A DNA stretch of 21,784 bases. It comes from an uncultured Bacteroidales bacterium. Lineage in GTDB: Bacteria; Bacteroidota; Bacteroidia; Bacteroidales; Bacteroidaceae. Position numbers and translations under genes: made by a program. The notes beneath the pieces are model-generated. The model saw only the letters and a program-made list of their open reading frames with translations, was not told the DNA's origin and ran no database searches. The stretch is from NCBI GenBank assembly GCA_945837185.1, contig CAMAMZ010000013.1, positions 1 through 21,784 of the forward strand, read 5' to 3'. This document shows, in pieces, positions 5,893-13,991 of the stretch (positions are counted from its first letter, which is position 1; the number at the start of each line of letters is the position of its first letter).

Positions 5893-7824
5893 CTATTTAT
5901 CAAGTACTGAATAGACAGAGTTGTTTGATTTATATTCCGGAACGATGGATTTCATCTTGGCAACAATAGCCATATCATCGTAGGTGTTAGACGCTTCAAC
6001 GAGTTCCTGGATTTCTTTGTTCACCTCTTCATAGTCGTATTCACGCACTGTGGCAATACGTATCTTGCTGTGGAAACTGGGTATGGTGTTCTCCTGTGTA
6101 GAAAGCACCTCCTCATAGAGTTTCTCTCCGGGACGCAAACCCGTGAATTTCACTTCTACACCTTTTGCACCACTAAGCTTTATCATACGATAGGCTAAGT
6201 CGGCAATACGTACAGGCTGACCCATATCGAAGACGAAAATCTCACCACCCTGTCCGTGTGTACCCGCTTCCAGCACAAGTTTACAAGCCTCGGGAATGAG
6301 CATGAAGAAACGGATGATATTGGGATCGGTAACCGTAACCGGTCCGCCCGCCTTAATTTGCTTTTCAAAGAGTGGGATAACAGAGCCATTCGAACCAAGC
6401 ACATTGCCAAAACGAGTGGTAACGAACTGGGTAACAGTTTGCCCTTCGGCTGCCTGCTTGCGGATATAGTGGTTCAAACTCTGCACATAGATTTCACAGA
6501 TACGCTTGGAACAACCCATTACATTGGTGGGATTGACGGCCTTATCCGTAGAGAGCATGACAAACTTCTTGACACCATACTTCACACTGAGGTCGGCAAT
6601 GACCTTGGTGCCCCACACATTGTTTTGAATCGCCTCACTGGGGTTGTCTTCCATCATAGGCACGTGCTTGTAGGCTGCTGCATGGAACACATAATCGGGA
6701 CGGAACTCACGGAAAATCTGCTCCATTCTCGAATAGTTGCCTATAGAGCCCACAATGGTACGCGTCTTGATTTCGGGCCAACGCTTGCTCATCATCAGAC
6801 GGATGTCGTGCTGTGGTGTCTCTGCAATATCCACCAGAACGAGTTCTGCGGGATGGTAGTCGGAAATCTGTCGCAGAATCTCCGAACCGATACTACCGGC
6901 ACTTCCGGTGAGGAGTATTTTCTTGTCGCGCAACAGGTTGCCAATGGCATCCATATCCACTTGTATCTGATCGCGCGGCAACAGGTCTTCAATCTGCACC
7001 TCATGAAGGCGGTTTGGATCAAACCTGTCATCGCCCTTCCACTCTTCGCTTTGGGATGCCATGAAAATCTTCACACCCGCTTCGATGAGCAAATTCTGCA
7101 AAGCCTCGTCCTTACGGAACACATCAGTTTGCAATGGTGAGACGAGCACAGCCTGAATATCATGTTCATAGATATAGGAACGCAATTCCTGATTAACCTG
7201 GAATACATGTTCGCCCATGAGCATTTTTCCGTTGAGACTGTCGTCGTGGGTGATAAAGCCCTTCAACACGAATCGGGCAGGCTTTTGCGTCAATATGTTC
7301 TTTGCCAAGCCAACACCACCTTCCTTGACACCATAAATCATGGTGCGCATAGCATCTTTGTTGCCGAAGGCCACATCGTGGAGGTTCTTGGCTAACACGC
7401 GCAACAACCATGTGCCAATGGTGGCAATGATGTACATGGCCACAATCTGGCGCCCTGTAAGCAACACGAAGCCTTCAGGTACGGAATAGTGCATGAAAAT
7501 AAAACCATAGTGCACTGTGAGGGCTATGACACACGATACTGCCATGGCCTGTGCCATCTTGCGCAAGTCGACAAATGAGGAATAGCGAAGTATGCCCGAA
7601 TAGGTGCGGAACCACCTAAAAGCAATCAAGTTACAGAGGTTAAAAAGCAACAAGGTTCCCGTGAGGCCCACAATGTTCTCACTTACGACAGACCCACGAT
7701 AGTAAAGCCAAAACACAAGCACACCTGACAGAAAACACACAATGGAGTCTATCAGCAACACGCACCAATAAGGCATCGCATTTTTGGTAAAATACCAATT
7801 CACTATCCGATTATAGATATTCAT
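5893..7824 (-). CDS. Membrane-bound nucleotide-sugar epimerase/dehydratase (CapD/PglF type)
   Basis: A 643-residue inner-membrane enzyme that probably acts on UDP-GlcNAc or a related nucleotide sugar to make precursors for capsule, lipopolysaccharide or protein glycans. The N-terminal third has four hydrophobic segments (about 19-42, 52-70, 92-112, 124-143). A first Rossmann-like domain follows (about 158-260, TMIYGVKEGGVG), then the catalytic SDR domain from about 301 with LLTGSAGSIGSE (G307, G310, G313). The active site has the family form STDKAVNPTNVMGCSK: T426, D427, K428, and M436/K440 in place of the usual YxxxK, as known for PglF and FlaA1/CapD relatives. The exact reaction (4,6-dehydratase with or without C5 epimerisation) cannot be settled from sequence. 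It appears monocistronic, with a promoter-like box at 7953-7960. Confidence 0.92.
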   Translation of the reverse strand: MNIYNRIVNWYFTKNAMPYWCVLLIDSIVCFLSGVLVFWLYYRGSVVSENIVGLTGTLLLFNLCNLIAFRWFRTYSGILRYSSFVDLRKMAQAMAVSCVIALTVHYGFIFMHYSVPEGFVLLTGRQIVAMYIIATIGTWLLRVLAKNLHDVAFGNKDAMRTMIYGVKEGGVGLAKNILTQKPARFVLKGFITHDDSLNGKMLMGEHVFQVNQELRSYIYEHDIQAVLVSPLQTDVFRKDEALQNLLIEAGVKIFMASQSEEWKGDDRFDPNRLHEVQIEDLLPRDQIQVDMDAIGNLLRDKKILLTGSAGSIGSEILRQISDYHPAELVLVDIAETPQHDIRLMMSKRWPEIKTRTIVGSIGNYSRMEQIFREFRPDYVFHAAAYKHVPMMEDNPSEAIQNNVWGTKVIADLSVKYGVKKFVMLSTDKAVNPTNVMGCSKRICEIYVQSLNHYIRKQAAEGQTVTQFVTTRFGNVLGSNGSVIPLFEKQIKAGGPVTVTDPNIIRFFMLIPEACKLVLEAGTHGQGGEIFVFDMGQPVRIADLAYRMIKLSGAKGVEVKFTGLRPGEKLYEEVLSTQENTIPSFHSKIRIATVREYDYEEVNKEIQELVEASNTYDDMAIVAKMKSIVPEYKSNNSVYSVLDK

Positions 7825-8096
7825 AGTTTCAAACCCTTAAACTTCTATAGTCTATTTTATAACACTAATCTTTTTCCTTAATAGTTGACAAAAAAAGGTA
7901 AAAACTCATTTACCCCTCCCCGCAGAGACGCTACTGTTGTCAATATTTTTTGCAAAGATACAAATAAAACGTTTAGCTTGTTCTTTTAATCACTAATAAT
8001 TTTATTAAAAAATGCTAAAACAGGACAACAAATGCGCACTAAAGAACTTGACAGATTGATTGCCAAACAACTATATATAGGCTGAAATCGTACAGA
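7825..8096. other. Intergenic region upstream of the CapD-like gene
   Basis: No gene is supported in these 272 bases. The CapD-like gene would be transcribed from the box at 7953-7960, giving a leader of about 120 bases. The rest is AT-rich and lies just past the stop of the YkvA-like gene; I see no strong hairpin terminator for that gene. Confidence 0.55.
7953..7960 (-). promoter_or_regulatory. Promoter-like -7 box for the CapD-like gene
   Basis: On the minus strand this reads TATCTTTG, matching TAnnTTTG, about 130 bases before the ATG at 7824. No TTTG stands at the usual distal spacing, so the call rests on the proximal box and position only. Confidence 0.45.
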
Positions 8097-8513
8097 TTAC
8101 ACGGGCGAATCGGTGGGATCGTCCTTAAACAAAGTATCCAACGACTGCATCTCCTCCTCGTCGAACCATGTGGCAAGCTTGTCTTTTGCCTTGTTCTTTA
8201 CATCATCAGACACATTACCCCAAACTTTGCGCAATACATAAAAAAGAACACCTAAGTCATCGCCCAAGCCTGCTATGGGAATAGCATCGGGAATCACATC
8301 AAGAGGCGAGATCAGATAGCCCAAGGCACCGATGATAATGGCCTTGTCTTTCAAAGAAACAGAATTGCTCTCTAACGTATAAAACAATATCAACGCTGCA
8401 TAAACCAACTTGGCTCCGGCCCTTTTGGCAACGCGCTGGATTTTTTCTATAAACCCGGCAGGCGTGAACTTGTCCTTATACTTCATGAAATCGGGCATCT
8501 CTATATTTGCCAT
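8097..8513 (-). CDS. YkvA family (DUF1232) membrane protein
   Basis: A 138-residue protein of unknown function with a DUF1232 domain. The signature is clear: GYLISPLDVIPDAIPIAGLGDDLGV at about 65-89, with the paired Asp residues typical of the family. Two hydrophobic stretches flank or contain it (about 35-47 and 58-90). The C-terminus is acidic. It lies directly past the 3' end of rnpB on the same strand, with only about 45 bases between, and no separate strong promoter is visible, so read-through from rnpB is possible. I assign no biochemical role. Confidence 0.85.
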   Translation of the reverse strand: MANIEMPDFMKYKDKFTPAGFIEKIQRVAKRAGAKLVYAALILFYTLESNSVSLKDKAIIIGALGYLISPLDVIPDAIPIAGLGDDLGVLFYVLRKVWGNVSDDVKNKAKDKLATWFDEEEMQSLDTLFKDDPTDSPV

Positions 8514-8559
8514 AACGCTACAAATTAAAAGTTGATAACATTGAATGAAAGAAAAGGAA

Positions 8560-8943
8560 GCAGACTCCTGGTAAGCCGGGTTCTGTTTCCCCTTGCGGGG
8601 AGCCCTGTCATTTATCTACTCCGTGGGTCACCCCACGGCTCCAGCATTCTACCCTCCATCGTTGCATAGCATCGGACGGGCAACCCTCAGACGATGGTAT
8701 ACATGAACTTGCAGCCTCCAGCGACACAGCACGACGATCACCCGCCGCCTGGTGGTCTCTTACACCACCTTCTCACCCTTACCCGACTTGCGGCATTCAC
8801 AACACCACAGTATCGGGCGGTTATTTTCTTCTGCCTTACCCTACTGTCACCAATAGCTTCTACTTTCGGAAGTGGAGCACCCTGTGCTGCCCGGACTTTC
8901 CTCTCGCCCTCATGAAGGGCCAGCGGCAGGGCCGGGAATCTGC
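8560..8943 (-). ncRNA. rnpB: RNase P RNA (class A)
   Basis: The catalytic RNA of ribonuclease P, which trims the 5' ends of tRNA precursors. Read on the minus strand, it carries the universal landmarks in order: GAGGAAAGTCCGGGC (8889-8903), GGGTAAGGGTGA (8773-8784) and ACAGAACCCGGCTTA (8572-8586). The ends pair over 9 bases to form P1 (8935-8943 with 8560-8568, one G-U pair). At about 384 bases it has the normal size. A box reading TAAGTTTG on the minus strand lies just upstream (8954-8961). The ends are set from P1 and may be off by a few bases. Open frames across this stretch are not genes. Confidence 0.96.
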
Positions 8944-8953
8944 ATTCCAACTG

Positions 8954-8961
8954 CAAACTTA
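8954..8961 (-). promoter_or_regulatory. Promoter-like -7 box for rnpB
   Basis: TAAGTTTG on the minus strand (TAnnTTTG) lies 10 bases before the first base of helix P1, the right place for an RNA that begins at or near P1. A distal TTTG is not seen at the usual spacing. Confidence 0.6.
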
Positions 8962-9055
8962 CATATTTTTTTTGAATTTCGCATCGCCATTCCACAAAAA
9001 TCGCATTTTTTCGCCTCTTTTTGAAAAGAAAAGTGCTTATCCGATAAAAAATTAG

Positions 9056-9063
9056 TAACTTTG
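9056..9063 (+). promoter_or_regulatory. Promoter-like -7 box for the ABC-F gene
   Basis: TAACTTTG matches TAnnTTTG, 56 bases before the ATG at 9120. The gap between rnpB and this gene (8944-9119) holds the two divergent promoter boxes and nothing else I can support. Confidence 0.5.
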
Positions 9064-9119
9064 CAAACCCAAACCAACAGTTTGCACATTATATATAATA
9101 AACAATAAGGCATTTTAAG

Positions 9120-10742
9120 ATGATTACTCTTACAAACCTTGCCATTCAATTTGGCAAACGTGTCCTCTACAAGGATGTCAACATCAAATTTACACCCGGC
9201 AACATTTATGGTGTGATAGGTGCCAACGGAGCCGGAAAATCAACACTGCTGAGAGCCATCAGTGGTGATCTCGAACCGAACAAAGGTACGGTGGAATTAG
9301 GTCCGGGTGAGCGTTTGAGCGTGCTTGAGCAGGACCACTTCAAGTATGACGACTACAAGGTGATGGACACTGTTCTCATGGGGCACCAGCCACTATGGGA
9401 GAACATGAAGGAGCGCGAACGACTGTATGCCAAACCCGAAATGACCGAGGAGGATGGCAACCGCGCTGCTGAACTGGAGCTTAAATTTGCCGAAATGAAC
9501 GGTTGGGAAGCTGAGTCGGAAGCCGCACAGCTGCTGCAACACTTGGGTGTGCAGGAAGATCAGCACCAGAAACAAATGAGCGAACTGGCCAATAACGAGA
9601 AGGTGCGTGTGATGTTGGCCAAGGCTCTCTTCGGCCATCCCGAGAACCTGCTGCTTGATGAGCCTACCAACGACTTGGACTTGGATACCGTAGAATGGCT
9701 GGAAGACTACTTGAGTGAAATTGATGAACGACAGACCGTACTGGTGGTATCTCACGACCGTCACTTCCTGGACGCTGTGTCGACCCAAACCATCGATATC
9801 GACTTCGGTAAGGTTACTGTGTTCTCCGGCAACTATAGTTTCTGGTATATGAGTTCACAATTGGCACTTCGCCAAGCCCAGAACCAACGTATGAAGGCAG
9901 AAGAGAAGAAAAAGCAGTTGGAGGAGTTTATCCGCCGCTTCTCGGCCAATGTGGCTAAGAGCAAGCAGACAACCTCGCGAAAGAAGATGCTGGAGAAGTT
10001 GAATGTGGAGGAAATCCGTCCGTCGAGCAGAAAATATCCGGGCATCATCTTCCAGATGGAGCGCGAACCCGGCAACCAGATTCTGGAAGTAGAGGGCTTG
10101 AAGGCACTCGACAACGAGGGTAACGTGCTCTTCGATAATGTGAGCTTTAATGTGGAGAAGGGACAGAAAGTGGTATTCCTCTCACACAACCCCAAAGCCA
10201 TGACAGCGCTCTTCGAGATTATCAATGGCAACAAGGAGGCTGAGGCTGGCACATATAAATGGGGTGTCACCATCACAACGGCTTATCTGCCCCTCGACAA
10301 CACGGCATTTTTCCAAAGCGACCTCAATCTGGTTGACTGGCTATCGCAATACGGACCAGGCAACGAAGTGCAGATGAAAGCCTACCTCGGACGCATGCTC
10401 TTCTCGGGTGAAGAAGTGCTGAAGAAGGTGAATGTGCTGTCGGGAGGCGAGAAGATGCGTTGCATGATAGCTCGTATGCAACTCAAGAACGCCAACTGTC
10501 TGATTCTCGACACCCCCACCAATCACTTGGATTTGGAGAGTATTCAGGCCTTCAACAACAACCTGACAACATTTAAAGGCAACATATTGTTCAGTTCGCA
10601 CGACCATGAGTTTATCGAAACGGTGGCCGACCGTATCATCGAACTGACGCCCAGTGGTACCATCGATAAGCTGATGAGCTACGATGAGTATATACACGAT
10701 GAGCAAATCAAGGAACTCAAAGCCAAAATGTATGGGGCTTAA
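9120..10742 (+). CDS. ABC-F family ATPase, YbiT-like
   Basis: A soluble protein of 540 residues with two ABC domains and no membrane segment. ABC-F proteins act on ribosomes, in translation or antibiotic protection. Domain 1 has an intact Walker A (GANGAGKST, 34-42) and Walker B with catalytic Glu (LLLDEPTNDLD, E181), but its signature is degenerate (SELANNEK, 154-161). A charged linker (about 243-305) follows. Domain 2 keeps a good LSGGE (440-444), but Walker A is replaced by LSHNPKAMT (354-362) and the catalytic Glu by Thr (LILDTPTNHLD, T465). One composite ATP site is therefore intact and the other looks dead. The length and the insert after Walker A in domain 1 resemble Escherichia coli YbiT. 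The degeneracy is probably a subfamily trait, not a mutation. It ends 61 bases before grpE. Confidence 0.92.
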   Translation: MITLTNLAIQFGKRVLYKDVNIKFTPGNIYGVIGANGAGKSTLLRAISGDLEPNKGTVELGPGERLSVLEQDHFKYDDYKVMDTVLMGHQPLWENMKERERLYAKPEMTEEDGNRAAELELKFAEMNGWEAESEAAQLLQHLGVQEDQHQKQMSELANNEKVRVMLAKALFGHPENLLLDEPTNDLDLDTVEWLEDYLSEIDERQTVLVVSHDRHFLDAVSTQTIDIDFGKVTVFSGNYSFWYMSSQLALRQAQNQRMKAEEKKKQLEEFIRRFSANVAKSKQTTSRKKMLEKLNVEEIRPSSRKYPGIIFQMEREPGNQILEVEGLKALDNEGNVLFDNVSFNVEKGQKVVFLSHNPKAMTALFEIINGNKEAEAGTYKWGVTITTAYLPLDNTAFFQSDLNLVDWLSQYGPGNEVQMKAYLGRMLFSGEEVLKKVNVLSGGEKMRCMIARMQLKNANCLILDTPTNHLDLESIQAFNNNLTTFKGNILFSSHDHEFIETVADRIIELTPSGTIDKLMSYDEYIHDEQIKELKAKMYGA

Positions 10743-10803
10743 GAGCGTCCTGCGAAATGGCACACTATTTGCAAGTAAGACAGTAAAACAGTTTGGAAGA
10801 ATT

Positions 10804-11406
10804 ATGAGCAAAGAAGAAAAAGAAATAAAGGTGGAGGATGCCAACCTTAAGCAGGAGGAGCAACCTCAGACGACAGAAGCAAACAACGAAGCTGCCTCTC
10901 AAGAGGATACCGCTGACAACATGCAACAGGAGGAAACTGCCGCTGAGCCTGCACAGACGGAATTGGAAAAGGCACAGGCTGAGATAGCCGCCTTGAAAGA
11001 CAGTTACCTGCGCACAATGGCTGAGTTTGAAAATTACAAGAAACGCACGCTGAAAGAGAAGACGGAGCTGATTTTGAATGGCGGTGAGAAGACCATTACA
11101 GCTATCCTGCCCGTACTGGATGACATGGAGCGTGCAATAAGCAATGCCGACAAGGCTGAATCGCTGGCGCAACTGGAAGAGGGCTGGGAGCTGATCTGCA
11201 AGAAACTGCACAAGATTCTGGAAGGCATGGGGGTAAAACAGATTGATACCCACGACGCAGATTTTGACGTTGACTTCCATGAGGCTGTTGCCATGGTGCC
11301 AGGTATGGGCGATGACAAGAAAGGCAAGATTATTGATTGTGTGCAAACAGGCTACCTGCTCAACGACAAGGTGATTCGCCACGCAAAAGTGGCTGTAGGC
11401 CAATAA
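10804..11406 (+). CDS. grpE: Nucleotide exchange factor GrpE
   Basis: Releases ADP from DnaK and so resets the Hsp70 cycle; acts as a cytoplasmic dimer. The protein is 200 residues from the ATG at 10804 (MSKEEKEIKV). It has an acidic, low-complexity N-terminus (1-52), a long coiled coil (about 52-95, with LRTMAEFENYKKRT at 69-82), then the helical and beta domain ending in GYLLNDKVIRHAKVAVGQ, a classic GrpE tail. The frame is open back to 10684, inside the ABC-F gene, but the preceding residues are basic and unlike GrpE, so the internal ATG is preferred. dnaJ follows 23 bases later; dnaK is not in the window. I see no CIRCE-type heat-shock operator in the 61-base gap upstream. Confidence 0.95.
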   Translation: MSKEEKEIKVEDANLKQEEQPQTTEANNEAASQEDTADNMQQEETAAEPAQTELEKAQAEIAALKDSYLRTMAEFENYKKRTLKEKTELILNGGEKTITAILPVLDDMERAISNADKAESLAQLEEGWELICKKLHKILEGMGVKQIDTHDADFDVDFHEAVAMVPGMGDDKKGKIIDCVQTGYLLNDKVIRHAKVAVGQ

Positions 11407-11429
11407 GCTAACATACGTACGAAAGAACA

Positions 11430-12599
11430 ATGGCAAAACGTGATTACTACGAGGTGCTCGGCGTCAAGAAGGATGCTACAGAGGACGAAATCAAAAAGGC
11501 CTACCGAAAACTGGCTATTCAATATCACCCTGACCGCAACCCGGGAAACGCTGAGGCGGAAGAGAAATTCAAGGAGGCTGCAGAGGCGTATGATGTGCTG
11601 CACGACCCGCAGAAACGAAAGCAGTACGACCAGTTTGGCTTCAACGCTCCGGGCGGTGGCTTCGGTGGCGGAGGCTTCAGCAGTGGAGGCTTCTCTATGG
11701 ACGATATCTTCTCTGCCTTTGGAGACATCTTTGGCGGACACTCCGGCTTTGGTGGCTTCAGTGGGTTTGGAGGAAGTGCACAAGGAGGACAACGCGCACA
11801 ATACCGTGGTGCCGACCTGCGCTTGAAAGTGCGCCTCACCCTGCAGGAGGTGGCAACAGGTGTAACAAAGAAATTTAAAGTAAAGAAATACATTACATGT
11901 AGCCACTGCCATGGCAGCGGTGCCGAAAAAGGCAGTGGCACGACCACCTGCCCCACTTGTGGAGGAAGGGGCGTGGTGACCCAGTCGATGCGTACCATTC
12001 TGGGAATGATGCAAACACAACACGAATGTCCGAACTGCCAAGGTGAGGGTACCATCATTAAAGATAAATGTAAATCGTGCGGTGGCTCTGGCATCGTGAA
12101 AGGTGAGGAGGTGATAGAAATCAATATTCCGGCCGGTGTTGCAGAAGGCATGGTGGTGAATGTTCCGGGCAAGGGAAATGCCGGACAGCACAATGGCATC
12201 AACGGAGACATTCAGGTGTTTGTGGAGGAAATGCCCAACGAAACCTTTATACGCGACGGTCAGGATGTTGTCTACAATCTGCTCCTCGATTTCCCCACAG
12301 CTGCCTTAGGTGGCGAGGTGGACATTCCCACCATCGAAGAAGGTAAGGTGAAAATCAATATAGAACCAGGCACCCAACCCGGCAAAACGTTGCGCCTTCG
12401 CGGAAAAGGACTGCCTGCCGTACAGGGTTACGGCAACGGCAAAGGCGATTTGGTGGTACACATCAGTATCTATGTGCCGAAAACTTTAACGAAAGAAGAA
12501 AGGAAAGCTATTGAAAAACTGCGCGAAAGCGAGAATTTCAAAGGCGATACGCTGACAAAGAAGTCTATCTTTGAGAAATTCAAGAACTTCTTCAGTTAA
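11430..12599 (+). CDS. dnaJ: Chaperone DnaJ (Hsp40, class A)
   Basis: Delivers unfolded proteins to DnaK and stimulates its ATPase. The protein has 389 residues, normal for full-length DnaJ. The domains are: J-domain (1-70) with HPD at 33-35; Gly/Phe-rich region (about 71-120); a zinc domain with four CxxCxGxG repeats (cysteine pairs 157/160, 174/177, 200/203 and 214/217); and a C-terminal substrate-binding region. It is co-directional with grpE (23-base gap) and folC (15-base gap), so one transcript is likely. Nothing is missing. Confidence 0.98.
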   Translation: MAKRDYYEVLGVKKDATEDEIKKAYRKLAIQYHPDRNPGNAEAEEKFKEAAEAYDVLHDPQKRKQYDQFGFNAPGGGFGGGGFSSGGFSMDDIFSAFGDIFGGHSGFGGFSGFGGSAQGGQRAQYRGADLRLKVRLTLQEVATGVTKKFKVKKYITCSHCHGSGAEKGSGTTTCPTCGGRGVVTQSMRTILGMMQTQHECPNCQGEGTIIKDKCKSCGGSGIVKGEEVIEINIPAGVAEGMVVNVPGKGNAGQHNGINGDIQVFVEEMPNETFIRDGQDVVYNLLLDFPTAALGGEVDIPTIEEGKVKINIEPGTQPGKTLRLRGKGLPAVQGYGNGKGDLVVHISIYVPKTLTKEERKAIEKLRESENFKGDTLTKKSIFEKFKNFFS

Positions 12600-12614
12600 T
12601 TATCCTAGTACATT

Positions 12615-13886
12615 ATGACTTACGAGGAAACCGTAACATACCTTTACAACAGCACCCCTGTTTTCGAACATGTGGGTGCTGCTGCCTATAAAGAGGGGTT
12701 GGACAATTCACTGGCCTTGGATGCCCATTTCCATCATCCACACCGACAGTATCGAACCATCCATGTGGCAGGAACCAATGGCAAGGGTTCGTGTTCTCAT
12801 ACCATAGCTGCCATTCTACAGGCGCAGGGCTATCGGGTAGGATTATATACCTCTCCGCATCTGGCAGATTTCAGAGAGCGTATCAGGGTAAACGGGGAGA
12901 TGATTCCTAAGCAAGAGGTGGTGGACTTTGTGGAACAAGAACGCGGGTTCTTTGAGCCGCTCCATCCTTCTTTCTTTGAACTGACCACCGCCCTGGCATT
13001 TCAGTATTTTGCACAATGTAAGGTAGATGTTGCGGTGATAGAAGTGGGATTGGGCGGCAGACTCGACTGTACGAATATCATTACACCGGAACTCTCCATC
13101 ATCACCAACATCAGCAAAGACCACACACAGTTTTTGGGCGACACTCTGGCTAAAATAGCTAACGAGAAAGCAGGCATCATCAAAGCCGGTGTGCCGGTGG
13201 TAGTGGGCGAAACCACGGCTGAAACACGGGCCGTATTTGAAGCCAAGGCCCAGGCAGTCAAAGCTCCGCTTTTCTTTGCAGAAGAAACCGACGAACTTCT
13301 GCAGGCAGTTTCTCGGGCACAAGGCGGCTATACCTATACAACACGCTCATGGGGTTCTTTTAATGGTGCGTTAGGTGGCAACTATCAGCTATGTAACACG
13401 CGTACGATTCTCTGTGCCTTGAAACATTTAGGCATTACCGACTGCAAGGCTGTACACACAGGCTTTGCCCAAGTGTGTGAATTGACCGGCCTCACCGGCA
13501 GATGGCAGAAGCTGGGTGACCATCCTACCGTGATATGCGACACCGGTCACAATGTGGCAGGCTGGACCTATCTGTCGAAACAACTATGCGCACAACCCTG
13601 CAGACAACGGCATATTGTGTTTGGAATGGTTGACGACAAGGATATAGATCAGGTGATGACCCTGCTGCCAAAAGAGGCTATATACTATTGGACACAGGCC
13701 ACAACACACCGAGCCATACCCGTGGGTGTGGTGATGGAAAAAGGTAAGGCTCATGGGCTGCAAGGGGCACCCTATCCTACCGTAACGGCAGCCTATCTGG
13801 CAGCCAAAGCTGCTGCCACACCTGAAGATTTTATTTTTGTGGGAGGCAGCAGTTATGTGGTGGCCGACCTGTTGACCGAAAATTAA
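12615..13886 (+). CDS. folC: Bifunctional folylpolyglutamate/dihydrofolate synthase
   Basis: An ATP-dependent Mur-ligase-type enzyme that adds glutamate to dihydropteroate and to folates. The protein has 423 residues, the usual length. The P-loop is AGTNGKGS (52-59), followed by LYTSPHLADFRERIRVNG and the VIEVGLGGRLDCTN segment that binds Mg-ATP. NISKDHTQFLG and EKAGIIKAGVPVV complete the ATPase core, and the CDTGHNVAGW stretch marks the C-terminal domain. It starts 15 bases after dnaJ and probably ends that transcript; the next gene has its own promoter. FolC is the firm assignment over other Mur ligases because of the SPHL and RIRVNG motifs. Confidence 0.95.
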   Translation: MTYEETVTYLYNSTPVFEHVGAAAYKEGLDNSLALDAHFHHPHRQYRTIHVAGTNGKGSCSHTIAAILQAQGYRVGLYTSPHLADFRERIRVNGEMIPKQEVVDFVEQERGFFEPLHPSFFELTTALAFQYFAQCKVDVAVIEVGLGGRLDCTNIITPELSIITNISKDHTQFLGDTLAKIANEKAGIIKAGVPVVVGETTAETRAVFEAKAQAVKAPLFFAEETDELLQAVSRAQGGYTYTTRSWGSFNGALGGNYQLCNTRTILCALKHLGITDCKAVHTGFAQVCELTGLTGRWQKLGDHPTVICDTGHNVAGWTYLSKQLCAQPCRQRHIVFGMVDDKDIDQVMTLLPKEAIYYWTQATTHRAIPVGVVMEKGKAHGLQGAPYPTVTAAYLAAKAAATPEDFIFVGGSSYVVADLLTEN

Positions 13887-13928
13887 TGCTTTTTAACTAT
13901 CATTTATCCACATTTGTTTTCACGATTA

Positions 13929-13960
13929 TTTGCTTCATTCATTTTTTTTTGGTTACTTTG
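13929..13960 (+). promoter_or_regulatory. Bacteroidetes-type promoter of the galactose unit
   Basis: TTTG (13929-13932), a 20-base spacer, then TTACTTTG (13953-13960), one base off TAnnTTTG. Transcription would start shortly before the galM ATG at 13992, leaving a leader of only about 25 bases. No clear operator or riboswitch is visible. Confidence 0.65.
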
Positions 13961-13991
13961 CATAAACTATCGTAACTAAAAACTACAGATT

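Noticed and set aside
7825..8096. Possible small RNA or hidden small gene
   Set aside because: I found no hairpin, start-stop pair or codon pattern to support one beyond the CapD-like gene's promoter box.
8694..9149. Open frames of 73-85 residues on both strands
   Set aside because: They lie over the RNase P RNA and its promoter, have no recognisable protein features, and the RNA assignment is far stronger.
10684..10803. Longer GrpE N-terminus
   Set aside because: The extra 40 residues overlap the ABC-F gene, are basic and unlike GrpE. The ATG at 10804 gives a normal 200-residue protein.
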